DNA of 64,000 nt from positions 1,240,001-1,304,000 of the forward strand of contig CAWVNO010000515.1 in NCBI GenBank assembly GCA_963930645.1. Reading direction: 5' to 3'. A program made the position numbers and the translations under genes. Source of the DNA: Salticus scenicus. Lineage: Eukaryota; Arthropoda; Arachnida; Araneae; Salticidae. Shown one piece after another: positions 38,473 to 46,500 of this stretch. The notes beneath the pieces were generated by a model. The model searched no databases. It was not told the origin of the DNA and saw only the letters and a program-made list of their open reading frames with translations. Position 1 is the first letter of the stretch. Each line of letters starts with the position of its first letter.

Positions 38473-39747
38473 TAGACATACAGACAGACAAACCTTTCCA
38501 TTTATTATTATAGATTATTACAATACACATTCATAACGCTAAAGTCAGAAAACTGGACGAATCTATGATAAAAAGTGCTGAGTAAACGCAACTCTCCGTT
38601 TCTTGCAGTTAAGTAATGCATATTAATTAACCCTGGGGATCTGGGCCTGAGCTGGACTGTCAATCATAAAGTTAATAGCCAATGATTAAGCAGGGGAGGA
38701 CTAAATATTTATGCCCAAATACAAGGTATTTAAGCTGGAACACATGAGAAATCGCGGCTTTTTCTAATAATCATTTGTCAAATAAACTCATGTTTAATTG
38801 ATACTTCATCATGTAAAAGAAGTTTGAAATAGACTCGTGGCCCTTCGGGGTTTCGCAGCTGGATAATCGCTGACCATCGGCATTGTTTTTCTGGTAGGAT
38901 CCACTCAGGATGTCTCCCTACTTGGCCTAAGACTGCATCTCCACAATTGCATAGCTTTGGATTTAATAAAGGATCTTTCGTTAACTAAATGGACTCCTAA
39001 TTCCTTTCCTAAGACGATCGTACACATCCATAATCCAGACTCATTTTTATCATTACATATATATATTGATTACTAATTTAAAAAAGATATATAGATTTTT
39101 AAATATAACATAAATCACATACAAATTTTTGCACTCAGTAAAAAATAAAGAAGTTAAATTTAAAAAGATAAAAAGCATCATTAACTGAAATAATAATACC
39201 TGCACAAGTTTCTTTTCATACTCATTGGCTTCATACTGATGATCAATGAAAATTTTGGGCTCAGGAATTGGAGGCTGAACATCTCCAATACAAGCTGCCA
39301 CTGTGATAAAAATATTGGGGAGGGAGGAAAAAGGAATATTTTATCAGCAATAATAAAATATTATTACTGCTAATACTATATTACCACTAAACTGTTAGTG
39401 TAGCATGGCATTAACAGAAACATATATATTCTAAAATGGTTTAGATGTACTTATTTTAGTTTCATTTACCTATGCTAAGAGAAACATAAACAAAAAATTG
39501 ATCACAAAATAAAAAGTAAATTATGAAATTAATAATGTCTTGTAAAAGTTTCAAAAACCTAGAAATAAAGTTATACATACTCAGAAATTAAGTTTAATAA
39601 ATTATTTAGAATTATTAATACAACTTATAAATTCATAATACATAAGCATTTATTTACTTACATTCGGTAACTTTACTTGAGTCATGCTTTAACATTTGTA
39701 CAGCTGCAATATATTTTTTAAGTTGGTGTTTTAAAAGCTCATTTTCC
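14809..39747 (-). CDS. SNX29: Sorting nexin 29-like protein, 3' half of the gene (8 exons)
   Basis: Eight minus-strand exons join in phase: 39747-39662, 39300-39200, 23426-23310, 21991-21933, 19378-19282, 18018-17878, 17393-17254 and 14917-14809, giving 282 codons plus a stop. The product runs from a charged helical, probably coiled-coil stretch (ENELLKHQLKKYIAAVQ, then EKKLVQVAEMHGELMEFNERL) through PLINVWIPSAF to a PX domain with the RRYAQF motif, whose first arginine contacts the phosphoinositide in this fold, and the PPKKTIGKK loop. This order matches SNX29, a RUN- and PX-domain protein assigned to endosomal membrane traffic. The RUN domain and the start codon are not in the window. All introns use GT-AG borders. 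The 15.8-kb intron between 39200 and 23426 carries a full LTR retrotransposon. Identification rests on my recall of the vertebrate family. Confidence 0.9.
14918..17253 (-). other. SNX29-like last intron
   Basis: A 2.3-kb GT-AG intron (donor CAG|GTTATT at 17254/17253, acceptor TAG at 14919-14918). A/T-rich with A/T homopolymers. No nested gene or element end was recognised. Confidence 0.6.
17254..17393 (-). CDS. SNX29: SNX29-like exon, C-terminal part of the PX domain
   Basis: A 140-bp exon flanked by TTTTAG and CAG|GTTATT. It encodes DAKVVEQRRRRLQHYLRCVLNW and, further on, ISLLPFF. The arginine-rich helix with QHYLR is the usual last helix of the PX fold. It ends in phase 2 and joins the terminal exon. 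Confidence 0.9.
17878..18018 (-). CDS. SNX29: SNX29-like exon, PX domain core
   Basis: A 141-bp exon in phase 0 at both ends (acceptor ATTAG at 18019, donor AAG|GTAAGC at 17878). The 47 residues include DDEWNVYRRYAQFYALHKML and FDFPPKKTIGKK. RRYAQF is the phosphoinositide-contacting motif of PX domains, and the proline-lysine loop follows as expected. This exon is the strongest single piece of evidence for the gene. Confidence 0.95.
19282..19378 (-). CDS. SNX29: SNX29-like exon, start of the PX domain
   Basis: A 97-bp exon with acceptor TTTCTAG at 19379 and donor CAG|GTACAA. After one split-codon base it encodes SSQTASVRPLINVWIPSAF followed by LTGKTADIHHVYQ, forming the first strands of the PX domain. 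It joins the next exon in phase 0 (VYQ|VYVRI). Confidence 0.9.
19622..19905. mobile_element. Inverted pair of hammerhead-like units (Penelope-type debris), foldback
   Basis: A left arm (about 19622-19737) and a right arm (about 19770-19905) are imperfect reverse complements. On plus, 19849-19889 reads CTGATGA, an unpaired purine, AGGTTG, a loop, CAACCT, then GCAAC where a hammerhead would have GAAAC. On minus, the left arm carries CTGACAA, GGTCG, a loop, CGACC and an intact GAAAC. This spacing is that of a hammerhead core, and such ribozymes are known from the terminal regions of Penelope-like elements. A third copy lies at 42085-42240. Each core has at least one damaged base. The structure lies in a SNX29 intron. 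Confidence 0.55.
20169..20556. mobile_element. Near-perfect foldback with two hammerhead-like cores
   Basis: Arms of about 190 bp (20169-20357 and 20365-20556) are close to perfect reverse complements with almost no spacer. The plus-strand core at 20432-20471 reads GACA, CTGAGGA, G, GGCTAG, TGTT, CTAGCC, GAAAC, GTC, TGTT. That gives a six-pair stem II, the invariant GAAA, and a GUC cleavage triplet whose following bases can pair with GACA as stem I. The minus-strand copy (about 20293-20251) keeps stem II and GAAAC but has lost CUGANGA. ACGU is self-complementary, so a dimeric form could build stem III. Its origin is probably the terminal repeats of a Penelope-like element or a retrozyme. Confidence 0.5.
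20635..20642. repeat. 8-bp target duplication, left copy
   Basis: AATAATAG here pairs with AACAATAG at 21573-21580 (7 of 8 bases). It brackets the hAT-like element. Confidence 0.65.
20643..21572. mobile_element. hAT-like non-autonomous element
   Basis: The ends are CAGGAATGCACCAAATAG on the left and ATTCGGTGCATCCCTA on the right, which are inverted repeats. Subterminal copies of the word ATTCGG and its complement occur at both ends. The 930-bp element is bracketed by an 8-bp duplication, as expected for hAT transposons, and the GGATGCACCGAAT end is a known hAT type. No transposase frame is visible. It lies in a SNX29 intron. Confidence 0.8.
21933..21991 (-). CDS. SNX29: SNX29-like short linker exon
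   Basis: A 59-bp exon with acceptor ATTAAAG at 21992 and donor GC|GTAAGT at 21933. It encodes an acidic linker, LPDDNQTSDDDISITSDYD, between the coiled coil and the PX domain, and ends with two bases of an alanine codon completed in the next exon. It is short but phase-consistent on both sides. Confidence 0.85.
21992..23309 (-). other. SNX29-like intron
   Basis: 1.3 kb of non-coding DNA. A G9 run lies near 22842. No gene or transposon end is recognised. Confidence 0.5.
23310..23426 (-). CDS. SNX29: SNX29-like exon, coiled-coil segment
   Basis: A 117-bp exon, phase 0 at both ends (acceptor TTTACAG, donor CCA|GTAAGT). It encodes VAEMHGELMEFNERLHRLLL followed by QREAVIRRLREELIDLRGP, an amphipathic, charge-rich helix. 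The block MHGELMEFNERLH and the ending EELIDLRGP are characteristic of SNX29 as I recall it. The upstream intron is the 15.8-kb one. Confidence 0.92.
23785..24293. mobile_element. Probable TTAA-type MITE
   Basis: The left end GCCCGTTAACGTCTGAA (from 23785, preceded by TTTA rather than TTAA) and the right end GGGCTCTAACGGG followed by TTAA (24290-24293) share an inverted CCCGTTA word. The size of about 505 bp and the TTAA fit the piggyBac-type MITEs elsewhere in the window, but the left target is damaged. Confidence 0.5.
24737..25445. repeat. Direct tandem duplication, about 351-bp unit
   Basis: Copy 1 starts at about 24737 (AATGAATGAGACTCAAATT) and copy 2 at about 25088 (AATAAATGAGACTCAAATT). 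Both run through TTGCTTCAATTGAATGTCA, AGACCTCAGGACAATACC, TTTGCCCATGTGTTAAT and ACAGTAAAACCTCTCTAAG to AATATCTGTTTCA. They differ by small indels, including an extra stretch in copy 2. ACAGTAAAACCTCTCTAAGAG resembles the end of a pogo/Tigger-type element, with CTCTTA words downstream. Confidence 0.9.
25446..27704. other. SNX29-like intron interior, no element recognised
   Basis: Non-coding, A/T-rich, with a (AAAT)n stretch near 26230-26260. It ends at the insertion point of the LTR retrotransposon. Confidence 0.5.
27700..27704. repeat. 5-bp target duplication, left copy (GTAAC)
   Basis: GTAAC directly precedes the 5' LTR and is repeated at 32361-32365 after the 3' LTR. It is an exact match of the length usual for Gypsy-type integration. 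Confidence 0.9.
27705..27921 (+). repeat. 5' LTR
   Basis: 217 bp with TG...CA ends. It contains a TATA-like word (TATATATAG, 27771-27779) and AATAAA (27869-27874), plausible promoter and poly(A) signals of the element. It appears identical to the 3' LTR. Confidence 0.95.
28022..31936 (+). CDS. Gag-Pol polyprotein of the Gypsy-type retrotransposon
   Basis: A single 1304-codon frame. I start at the ATG at 28022, because the open frame upstream begins only with GTG. In order: a capsid-like Gag region (about 1-200); two zinc knuckles (CKKCGRNHKKANC and CSKCKMKNHFAVGC, about 207-239); an aspartic protease with DTGA (D at about 313); reverse transcriptase with LDLKDGFWQVPL (D about 527) and YFDD (about 587-590); RNase H (QCDSSKDGLG, about 736); integrase with an H-H-C-C finger (from about 952) and a D-D-E core (D about 1016, D about 1069, E about 1104). 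Gag and Pol share one frame with no frameshift signal. The integrase lacks one residue after SDN, making the second spacing 34 rather than 35. The layout resembles K02A2.6/Mag-like Gypsy elements. Confidence 0.95.
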   Translation: MDTFKPPGEMRFTVGNVAENWKRWVQKFHNFMLASEKNTKSENVKIAILLNLLGDEGVAIYNTFKKTEGEKLDDVLASFEEHCNPHQNVVFERYKFFSCKQREGQSFDNYLTELKTLATTCEFGVQEESLIRDRIVLGIHDSSLQERMLREPSLTLQKAAEFVRAAETSREQFQSMRASSSGINAVKTSKSKMTYKKNNFSELTYDCKKCGRNHKKANCPAYGKTCSKCKMKNHFAVGCKRKNVHELESRNHSKLYKRGIHELESRCDDELYVESLSVGQVSTNIHNNVDLTWYKIIQLKIGNKSTEIEFKLDTGAEANVIPYNMIECFNVDLINTETVLIAYGNFKIKPMGKLIFECYVNSNNAIPIEFFVIEKYSTPILGLNACMKLNLIQRVDNICIESKLDILKFYETVFVGLGRFPGEEYHIELKPNAKPVIHPPRRVPQALQNRLKETLSRLEANGIISKVNQPTDWVQSLVIVEKPNGLLRLCLDPRDLNKVIKREHHLIPSAEDIISRLEEKKLFTVLDLKDGFWQVPLDNESSYLCTFNTPYGRYKFNVMPFGIASAPEVFQKRNEKLFGDINGVEIYFDDIIVTGNDKVSHDAALIEVLKRAEALNIKFNADKLQFRMSEVKYMGQIISDKGVKADPEHIKGIIDMPTPNSKSEVRRLLGMVNFLSKFIPNLSQITASLRELIKQNVEFRWKNEHTVSFNLIKNLLSCAPVLKVFNGSEKIIIQCDSSKDGLGTCLIQNGQPVSFLSRSLTECEKNYAQIERELLAIVFSFEKYHNLVYGRHVIIESDHKPLTSIVNKPMSKISSRLQRMLLKLLKYDYEIKYTPGNKMYLADTLSRAFKIDTQIKDDPEMSNIVHSITKYLPMSKSRLNQFKYETDQDNELKAVIKFVKEGWPKTIKNMSQELKQYLKLRSDLHTNEGLLFLNDKIVVPCKLRNQMLTLIHEGHFGMEKCKQRARELMYWPGINRDIETIVAQCKICEKFRRSNTKEPLQPHLIPDRPFEKLGLDIMECGNLNYLVIMDYYSKWIEVSELVNKTATEVIRVLKETFSRYGVPNLVVSDNVPFNSHLYIDFAKAWDFEYNFSSPHHHESNGQAERGVGIVKMIMKKAKADNVDYFVGLMEYRNTPISGLGLSPAQLMFNRRLRTKLPITNKLLNSELFHNVKGLLTKRQQIQKRFHDRTAKSLSKLSPGDNVRMQNMKNKTWESAQIISVDPNLRSYTVKSESGKIFKRNRKYLIKTHGRFNEKFDYNENSLSDSSVSNNILDQGKCTTVGNSDVIVTRSGRISRRPKYLSDYV
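32136..32143 (+). other. Polypurine tract
   Basis: A purine-only run AAGGGGGA directly abuts the 3' LTR start at 32144. This is the usual plus-strand primer site of LTR retrotransposons. Confidence 0.85.
32144..32360 (+). repeat. 3' LTR
   Basis: 217 bp, read as identical to the 5' LTR over its full length. It is followed at once by the GTAAC duplication. Confidence 0.95.
32366..34048. other. SNX29-like intron, non-coding
   Basis: Mostly A/T-rich. The segment about 33060-33390 is less A/T-rich and carries the near-palindrome CTCTGATCAATTGGGTACC / TTGATCAGAG followed by TATAAATA. It may be a repeat fragment, but I could not place it in a family. Confidence 0.4.
34049..34180 (-). pseudogene. 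Unrecognised protein-coding-like fragment
   Basis: A minus-strand open stretch ending in TAA at 34051-34049 reads RPAGEYLILDNVSRFFKFCS and then DFDDWILPMTRGPGK. Its composition (D, W, P, R, G) is unlike the K/N/I/F-rich noise frames of this window, and it is locally richer in G/C. I do not recognise a domain. It lies in the large SNX29 intron but is not needed by the reading frame. A GTAAGT word overlaps the stop, so it could also be read as an exon ending at 34058 in this frame. It is probably a remnant of a repeat-borne gene. Confidence 0.3.
35050..38516 (-). mobile_element. CTAG-type non-autonomous repeat carrying a satellite array
   Basis: One end, at about 35054, reads CTAGCAGGCTACGCCCGC then TTCGCTGGTCAC, and matches in reverse the end at 3613. 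The other end has a (CAGA)n microsatellite (38440-38490) followed by a TTATTATTATAGATTATTA tail. In between lie a G/C-rich block (35160-35560) with three diverged copies of a CACTGCC...GCAGC...GACCC...TGCGCG...CGCACG word, a 240-420 bp tandem array, and a unique stretch. GC-rich CTAG ends plus a GTCT-type microsatellite resemble HINE/Helentron-type elements, though RTE-like non-LTR debris is an alternative. No coding capacity is seen. It lies in the SNX29 intron. Confidence 0.5.
35600..37760. repeat. Tandem satellite array, 240-260 bp units with long variants
   Basis: Units carry AGCTGAGATACAAAAGAAAA, ACGTGTAAATC, TCTTTCGAATGATGTATTA and the palindromic word GCGCCATCTGGCGG. That last word (or a decayed form) falls near 35791, 36030, 36454, 36716, 36970, 37390 and 37640, giving spacings of about 240, 424, 262, 254, 420 and 250. 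The long spacings contain an extra partial unit lacking the GCGCC word. A second array of the same family is at 47985-48690. Confidence 0.9.
38517..39199. other. Unclassified segment with LTR-like signals
   Basis: About 38580-39030 is less A/T-rich than its surroundings. It contains GTATTTAAGCTGGAA (TATA-like), AATAAA words and a CCCTTCGGGG hairpin. It could be a solo LTR or another degenerate repeat, but I found neither a target duplication nor a second copy. Confidence 0.3.
39200..39300 (-). CDS. SNX29: SNX29-like exon upstream of the large intron
   Basis: A 101-bp exon with acceptor TCACAG at 39301 and donor CAG|GTATTA at 39200. After two split-codon bases it encodes AACIGDVQPPIPEPKIFIDH followed by QYEANEYEKKLVQ. 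It joins the exon at 23426 in phase 0, reading KKLVQ|VAEMHGE as expected for SNX29. The first half is a proline-rich, probably flexible linker. Confidence 0.88.
39662..39747 (-). CDS. SNX29: SNX29-like exon, most 5' one seen
   Basis: An 86-bp exon with acceptor TTGCAG at 39748 and donor T|GTAAGT at 39662. It encodes ENELLKHQLKKYIAAVQMLK and then HDSSKVTE, a coiled-coil segment well matched to SNX29 in my recall. It begins with the last base of a codon, so the upstream exon must end in phase 2. I could not find that exon between 39748 and 64000, so it is probably outside the window. Confidence 0.88.
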
Positions 39748-40389
39748 CTGCAATAGAATAAATAATATCAATAAATTATAAATTTTAAAATTAGTCAAAT
39801 ATGCAAATTATATATATGTGTGTATATATTAAATAAGCAAGAAATTTTATTTAATTGCTTAGTTGGTGATTTTACTTTTAAATTTATGAATATTACTTCA
39901 TAAATTGATATAATGCAAAACAAATTTTTTTCTTTGAACAGACAGATTTATTCAGATAATTTAATGAAGTATTTGTTTGCACATGTGTAATAGCCAGAAA
40001 TTTCATCGGATAAAGTACTCTAGATTTTTTTTTAGGAAAATGTTAAATAGGTGAGTACACCGATAAATTTTCAAGTTCACAGTAAAATTTATATTACATT
40101 TTATTAATTTTCCATGTTTTTATATCCACTAGCATTAACATCTGGCAACCAAATTTCAATTTTTGTAGATAACAGTACAATTTCCTCTCCCTCCCCCCAA
40201 AAAAAATCACTATTAAGAATAAGTTGGAGACAACTTATTCTTAATAGTGATTTTTTTTCTTTAATTGGTTAATTTTTTCCGATTATTTCAACAGCCAAAA
40301 AGAATGATTTTTAAAGCTTCAATAATTTTATGAAAACTTATTATGGACTACAAAAGTTTAACAATTGACCTAATTAGATATTCCTACAC
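39748..40389. other. SNX29-like intron, non-coding
   Basis: A/T-rich. A short perfect inverted repeat lies at 40206-40254: AAATCACTATTAAGAATAAG and its complement separated by about 10 bases. No gene is recognised. Confidence 0.5.
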
Positions 40390-41579
40390 TAGAGGTCAAG
40401 ACTTACAATTTTTGTAAGTGGCCACTCGCGAGTCGACGTTATACCTGATATTCACACACATAATTAAAAAAAAATGTATCTATATACATATAAAGGCATA
40501 AAACACAGATGATATGCTCAGAAAATTAAGAAATAGTGGCCTTTATTGTATTATTTTAATTTTAAAAAAAATGTGCACTTCCACCGATTAAAAAAAAAAT
40601 CTTTAAATATTGTTTAAAAATAAATATATATTTTTAAACTTTACTTTCATACTTCTCAAGCTTAAAATTTTCAATATCTGAAATGAAAGCAGGTGGGAGA
40701 AAGACAAAATTGGCTGAGAAATCAAATCATTGAAAAATGATTCGACTTTTAAGAGAAGATATGATCTCCTTTGAATTTCCTTTGAGTGTTTATGATTTTA
40801 TTCTTAGTATTTTAAGAGTGAGTTTTATAAACATATAGGGTAGTTATAGTAGCATATAATGCAACTTTTAAATGCTATTAATAACTATAGTATTAGAAGA
40901 TTTTAAAGTTTTAGTAATGAGGAAAAATATATGGACTTTCGCAGTTAAGTATTCATTTCATTTTGATACAGAAAACAGCAGGCTATAATGATGACACACT
41001 AACAAAATAATGTTATTTCTCATACACAATTCGTGTTTTGCAAGAATATTTACTTTGTCTTATTGAAAGAGAAATACAAAAGTTTGATTCATTTAATAAA
41101 TTTCACCTAGTGTGACATATCCATACAGAAAACAGATGTGATTAGCATTAGAAAAAAACAAAATTATTTTGAGTCTGGGGGAAAGGGGGGGGGGGCAAAA
41201 AATCTTTTTGGCATATTATCCGAGATTTAATTATATTAACAGACATGCGATTGCTAAAATTAGAAATTAACTGAAATTTTTTTACTAACATGATTGTTTG
41301 GTTAATTGATTGAACATTGATAATATCACTTTTAATAAATTAACTACCTAACTACCTAAACAGTTATATATATACTAGCAGACCCGGCCACGCGTTGCTG
41401 CGGCTAAGTAATACGTTGATAATTTGATAAGGTACATAGTATTTTCCCCACAACCGGATTTGGCGATTTTTTTTTTTTTTTTGGCGCCTTTTTGAACGAT
41501 AACGAAGTCGTTCTGGATTCTTTGCAATAAAATATGGTAACCTGCATGCTTTTATTTTAGATTTATGATTTAGCTTATG

Positions 41580-42487
41580 CAGGGTGTCTACTGACTTGAC
41601 AGAAAAAAAATTCATGACCTCAAAAAAATTTTCATGACCTTTTTTAACGACATATCCAACCCTTCTTTTTAGATTAACGCTTTTTTTTTCCGAGGGGGGG
41701 GGGGGGCAACAAAAGTCAGAATGCCTGTAGATTTTTATAGAAGATAATTTTGTTTTTTAAAGATACAAGTGACTATAGTAGGTTTATAATCATGTTTATA
41801 TATTTATGCAATCTGAAAATCGACATGAACTCATAATAGAGAATTTTAATGACCCACACCCGACTCAAAACCTAAAATGAAATTAATAATTCACCTAAAA
41901 ATCTTGAAATTTAAGTTATAAAGTAAATTTGTATTGCTATAAAACTGGTAAATAATTTAAAATGTAATTACTAATGCACCAAGTTAAAAGTTTTAAAATC
42001 TGAAAAATGGATAAATAATAATTTTTAACCATTTAGGTGTGTTGTGTACTTCAAGTGTTACAAAATGTGCTTCAAGTTTAGTAATAAGTACAAAACTATG
42101 AATAAACACTATAAAATGCAATAAACTCGCAACAATTGTTTCGGGTTGAAAAAAAAACACGACCATTGAAAAAAAACACGATCAGGCGAACAAAGTGGGC
42201 ATGAGTGCTACAAGCAAAGCAACAATGCACCAAATGATGCGTTGACGAATTATGTTTTTGCCCGTTAATGAAATTATTTTGAAAGATATTCCCAAGTCGA
42301 CCCGACTCGTAGAAAAACAAAATTCAATCAACTCAATCTGAACTGCAAGAGAAAAAAATTGTTCAACCTGACCAGTAAAATTGGGTTACCTGAACCAATG
42401 CGTGACTCAAACCGACGGTCAAATTTCATGACCTGTTCTTAACTTTCATGACCTATTGCTGAATTTCATGACCTAGTAGACACCCTG
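41580..42487. mobile_element. Element with CAGGGTGTCTAC terminal inverted repeats
   Basis: The left end CAGGGTGTCTACTGACTTG and the right end ATGACCTAGTAGACACCCTG are inverted repeats of at least 13 bp, backed by repeated TTCATGACCT words at both ends. The 908-bp body interrupts a host repeat that reads ATTTATGATTTAGC on either side. The target duplication is unclear (TTATG against TCATG). No transposase is present. It carries the third hammerhead-like unit. Confidence 0.7.
42085..42240 (-). mobile_element. Third copy of the hammerhead-like repeat of 19.6 kb
   Basis: Shares AAGTACAAAACT, GAATAAA, ATAAAATG and CAACAATTGTTTCGGGT with 19577-19645. The minus strand reads GTTCGCCTGATCG, long T-rich loop sequence, CAACC and CGAAACAATTGTTGC, so GAAAC is intact but the CUGANGA box and stem II are damaged by T-rich insertions. 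Confidence 0.55.
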
Positions 42488-42804
42488 TCATGATTTTATC
42501 ATTTATTATTTTTAGATTTATGATTTAGCCATAATCGCCAAATCCAGTTGTGGGGAAATACTATAGTTGTTACCCACAACTATAACTTATAATATAACTT
42601 CAGTAATTATATTCGGATAATTATAACTTCAGTATATCCCCACAGCTGAATTTGCCGATTTTTCTTTGGCGCCGTTTTGAACGATAACGATGTCGCTCTG
42701 GACTGTTTGTGATATAATATGGCAGCCTATATGTTGTTTATTTTGGATTTATTATTTTATGTTTTTGATTTATGATTTAGATTATCATTTATCATTTATG
42801 ATTT

Positions 42805-43927
42805 CATACTTGCCAACCAATTTTAATAAAAAAAGGGAAGATTTTTGTTGAAAAACCAAAAAAAAAGGGAAGATTTTTTTTTTTTTTGTCTTTGACGTAT
42901 TAAACAATACAGTTTTACAATTTTATTATTTAGAAGCAATCTATAAAAACGTTTTACTATAGATTGATTATACTAAATATATAAAAGTTTTAAATGACGT
43001 TATTCCTCTTCAACATATAAATATCTACAAAACAGAATCTGTAAGAAATTTATTTAACAATAGACAAAAAAACTTAGTTAAGTTAAAGTATAACTAATTT
43101 TTTAAATAAATATAGAATATGATCTTTGGGTATGTACATTAATCATACATATAAGAAAAAGTAACAGTAGCTAATTATCAGTTTGAAACGTGCATAAAAC
43201 CAACTGAGTATTAATATTCTTAAATTGATTTGGGAAAAATTTTCCTACCTGAAAAAATTATTCTTCATTTTTACCCTATGTTTACACATTTGGTATAAAT
43301 ATGACATACAAATATTTAATTGAGGAAAAATAAACAGACTCATTAAATTCAGAAATAAAGATCTAAAAATAATTACATATGTGAGAAATATTGAGCACTT
43401 CCACTGCTTTATTGTTTCTAGAATTGATCACAATCCGGGGAAAGGATTTGGGGGGGGGGGATACAAAAATAATTACAGAGTAAGAAATATTTAAACTCTT
43501 TCAACTCTACTTCTAGAATCTAAAGTAATGACTTTAAAATTAATATTATTATTTATGCTGCACATGGATAAAGATTAGGAAAGAAAAGACTTCTGCAGAA
43601 CATTTGATTGCTGATCACTAATTGTAGATAAATAAAGGGGGGGGGGGCAAAAAATAATTACATCAGCAAGAAATATTTAACAATTCTATTTCTTTAAATG
43701 TTCTAGAATCTCATAAAGCAAGTTTGAAATGAATATTGACATTTATGTTATGGATGGAAAAAGATTGGAAATCAGGAGTTTTCGTAGAACATTTGGGTTT
43801 CTTTTTAAAACGAACGATATCCGCGATTTTTTACAAAACGGAAGATTTCATCATTTGTCCGGAAGACCGGAAGATACGTTAAAAAACCGGAAGTCTTCCG
43901 GGAAAACTGGAAAAGTTGGCATGTATG
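42805..43927. mobile_element. Element with CATACTTGCCAAC end and 6-bp duplication
   Basis: The left end CATACTTGCCAACC and the right end GTTGGCATGTATG are inverted, and the element is bracketed by exact TGATTT copies (42799-42804, 43928-43933). The 1123-bp interior includes diverged tandem units containing G runs (see 43370-43750) and subterminal GGAAGA/CCGGAAG words. No transposase was recognised. It belongs with the elements at 57479, 57914 and 58198. Confidence 0.75.
43370..43750. repeat. Diverged tandem units ending in G runs
   Basis: Units of about 190 bp contain AATAATTACAT, GAGAAATATT, TTCTAGAATCT, AATGAATATTGACATTTATG, TTCTGCAGAACAT and a GGGGGGGGGG run. Related units occur at 47480-47770, 49085-49180 and 60945-61060, defining one repeat family spread over the nested zone. 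Confidence 0.75.
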
Positions 43928-43933
43928 TGATTT

Positions 43934-46500
43934 ATAGATTTATGATTTAGCCATAATCGCCAACAAAAAATCGCCAAATATCATTGTGGGGATATACTGA
44001 TTAATATATTACTGAAAAGATTAATGTATTTTAACGAAGTGGTGAGAAGATTCTGAGTATGTTAAAATTTTAATAGTAAATTCAAGTTAATCAAGAAGGA
44101 AAGCATTGAGGATTAAGATAAGAAAATTGCAAGATTTTAAGATCGCATTTTCAGCAATAAATATTGTAGTGAGTATTTTATTTAGATACATCAGCAGAAG
44201 TGTAATGCAGAAGAAGAGTGACTGAGAAAAAACCATACTAGAAGAATTGTTTTGTTTAATAGCTACTTGAAAGAAGGTAAGTCTCATATGATACTAAATC
44301 TCTTTTATTTCTTTAATATAGAGACATTCAATCACTTTCAGCATTTCCACTAAAAGCAGTTAATTCATACAACTTTAAATCATTAATAAAACTTAATAAA
44401 TATATTTAGAAACTTAACAATTAAAAAATAAACTCAACAAATTATCAATTTGATCCGGACCAGCCGGTCAAACTTTACATTACTATATCAGATAACAAGA
44501 TCCATGCCAATTACCAACACACCCCCAGAACTAAACAGATCTGGTATTTATATACAAGAAATAAGGACGTTTAGATCGTCATCGATCAAACGGACGAATC
44601 ACAAACGAACATCTGGCAGATGTAAAAAGAAACAATTAAGATTTACATAACGACGATCGATCTTTAGCTACGATGTCGCCATCTAGTGGGAAAAACATCG
44701 GTAGAAAAATTGAAACAGTCCAGAATTGATAAAGAAAGGTGTTGCATGGAAAAGATCGTTTTTAATGTAAACAAAACGGTAATTGATAATTAACAGTATA
44801 AAATAAAGTTTAAACTACTGAAAAATAAGTAACTGAAGTAAGTATGTTTTAATTTACATTCTATTAATTAATTTAAATAAGTTATTTAATAAAAATGATA
44901 AAATGACTAAACATAGCATGAACTTTCAAAAACAGGTGATGTAATATGTTTAAATAACTATGTCTATAAGCATGAGGGAAAGTTAGGAGGCGATGAGAAT
45001 AAAATAAACTAAGGATTTTCTCATCAAATATGAGTCAAAATTTAATGCAAAATACATATATAAATCACAAATTTAATCAGGAACGTTAAATTGGTAAGTT
45101 ATTAAAGAAAAAGTAAAGAAAAATAAGAGAAATAATTAATTAAAGTTTCGAATATCGATCATATAGGTTAGCGTTACAAAACAAATAAACAGACTTAAAC
45201 TCTTCCAGACTTTTAAATAAGTTTTAAATTAAGTTTTAAAATTTAATGTTAAATAAAACAGACTTTTAAATAAGTTTTAAAATATTGAAATGATTACTTT
45301 TTATTTAGAACGTTATGTATAGATCACAAATTTCTTAAAGAAAACGAAGTGATACAGATTAGAATAGTGCAACAAAAATTGAAAAAGCAAGGTTATGTCG
45401 TAAATAAATTTTTAACACACGTGTCACGTGAAATAAATTGTAGCATATACATAATGTATCTGATATAAGATATTAATATGTTGCAGTGGAATAAATTTCA
45501 TATCTATCATCCTTGGCGGAAAAAAATAATATCGCCAAATTATCTGGTGCACACATTTAATTCCTTTCAAAATTCATGGTTATTTTAACAACTTATATTA
45601 AGAGAGTAATGAATAATATGAAACAATATTTCGCACAATACATATTACGAAAATATACATCTAGCTTGTAAATTTTCGTGTTATGTTTTTGATCGCCAAA
45701 TACGAAAAACTCCAAGGACGACAGAGCTTTGAATTTAAAATTAAAATTTTGTCAATTTGACAGCAAAATAACTCAATCTAACGTATGCGCATGATAAATA
45801 ATACATATCTATACAAAAATATGGGGATTAAAATCCGGAAATAATTTTCCTCGTTTTTTAATAATTTTTTACAAAAAATACAATGGGCGATTAACATAAG
45901 AAATCTTTTTCTTGATTTCACAGACAGTCAGTGACATCACACTTCGCTTGTGTATAACTACATACTTTATCAATGCGAATAAAATCTTTAAATTGATTAT
46001 GACGTCAATTTTCATGAGATGTATAATTTAACTTTTTATAATTTTTTAACATTCACGTTTTTACTTTTATGTATTTACTTTTATGTCGAAAGAAAATGAA
46101 CTCGTATTTTTTCTTTTTGGCAACAATTAAACTTATGGAACTCACAGATATTTTGGAGCAACTGTAACAAAGGTCTATAATTAACAAATAATTGCAATAA
46201 AACAATATTGTGACAATAAATTGGGATAAAAACTATCCTATCTCTCAAGTTGGACCAAACTGCACACAGTGTGCAAAATTTCATTAAAATCGGTTCCTTA
46301 GTTTAGGAGTTTATCGCGGACAAACATCATGACACGCAATTTTTATATATATACAGATTTATAGCTTTCTATCTACATTAAAAATTTCAGGATTTTTTTC
46401 ATTAGCACAAAACAATTCTTTAATATTATTGCAATAAGTTTTATATTCACATAAAATCTTATTAAAATTTCATGTCAACAAGAAGAAGAAAAAAAAATCA
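43934..46500. other. Non-coding interval of the nested zone
   Basis: No gene is recognised. The segment 44445-44700 is relatively G/C-rich (GATCCGGACCAGCCGG, TATTTATATAC, TCGCCATCTAGTGGG) and may be a decayed LTR or MITE. The rest is A/T-rich. Confidence 0.35.

Larger units (their letters stand above)
41375..46358 (-). mobile_element. CTAG-type repeat with internal insertions
   Basis: The 41375 end reads ACTAGCAGACCCGGCCACGC then GTTGCTGCGG, a type abundant in arthropod genomes. The opposite end, near 46270-46358, reads GTGTGCAAAATTTCATTAAA, CGCGGACAAACATCATGACA and an A/T tail, typical of the partner end of such repeats. Inside are partly palindromic units (CCCCACAACCGGATTTGGCG ... TAATCGCCAAATCCAGTTGT) interrupted by the two elements listed next. 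The class (HINE-like or RTE-like) is unresolved, and assignment of both ends to one element is inferred. Confidence 0.4.

Noticed and set aside
38310..38501. Open frame with VCLSVCLSVCLSV repeats
   Set aside because: It is the translation of the (CAGA)n microsatellite.
38580..39030. Solo LTR
   Set aside because: TATA- and poly(A)-like words exist, but no TG/CA ends with a target duplication could be defined.
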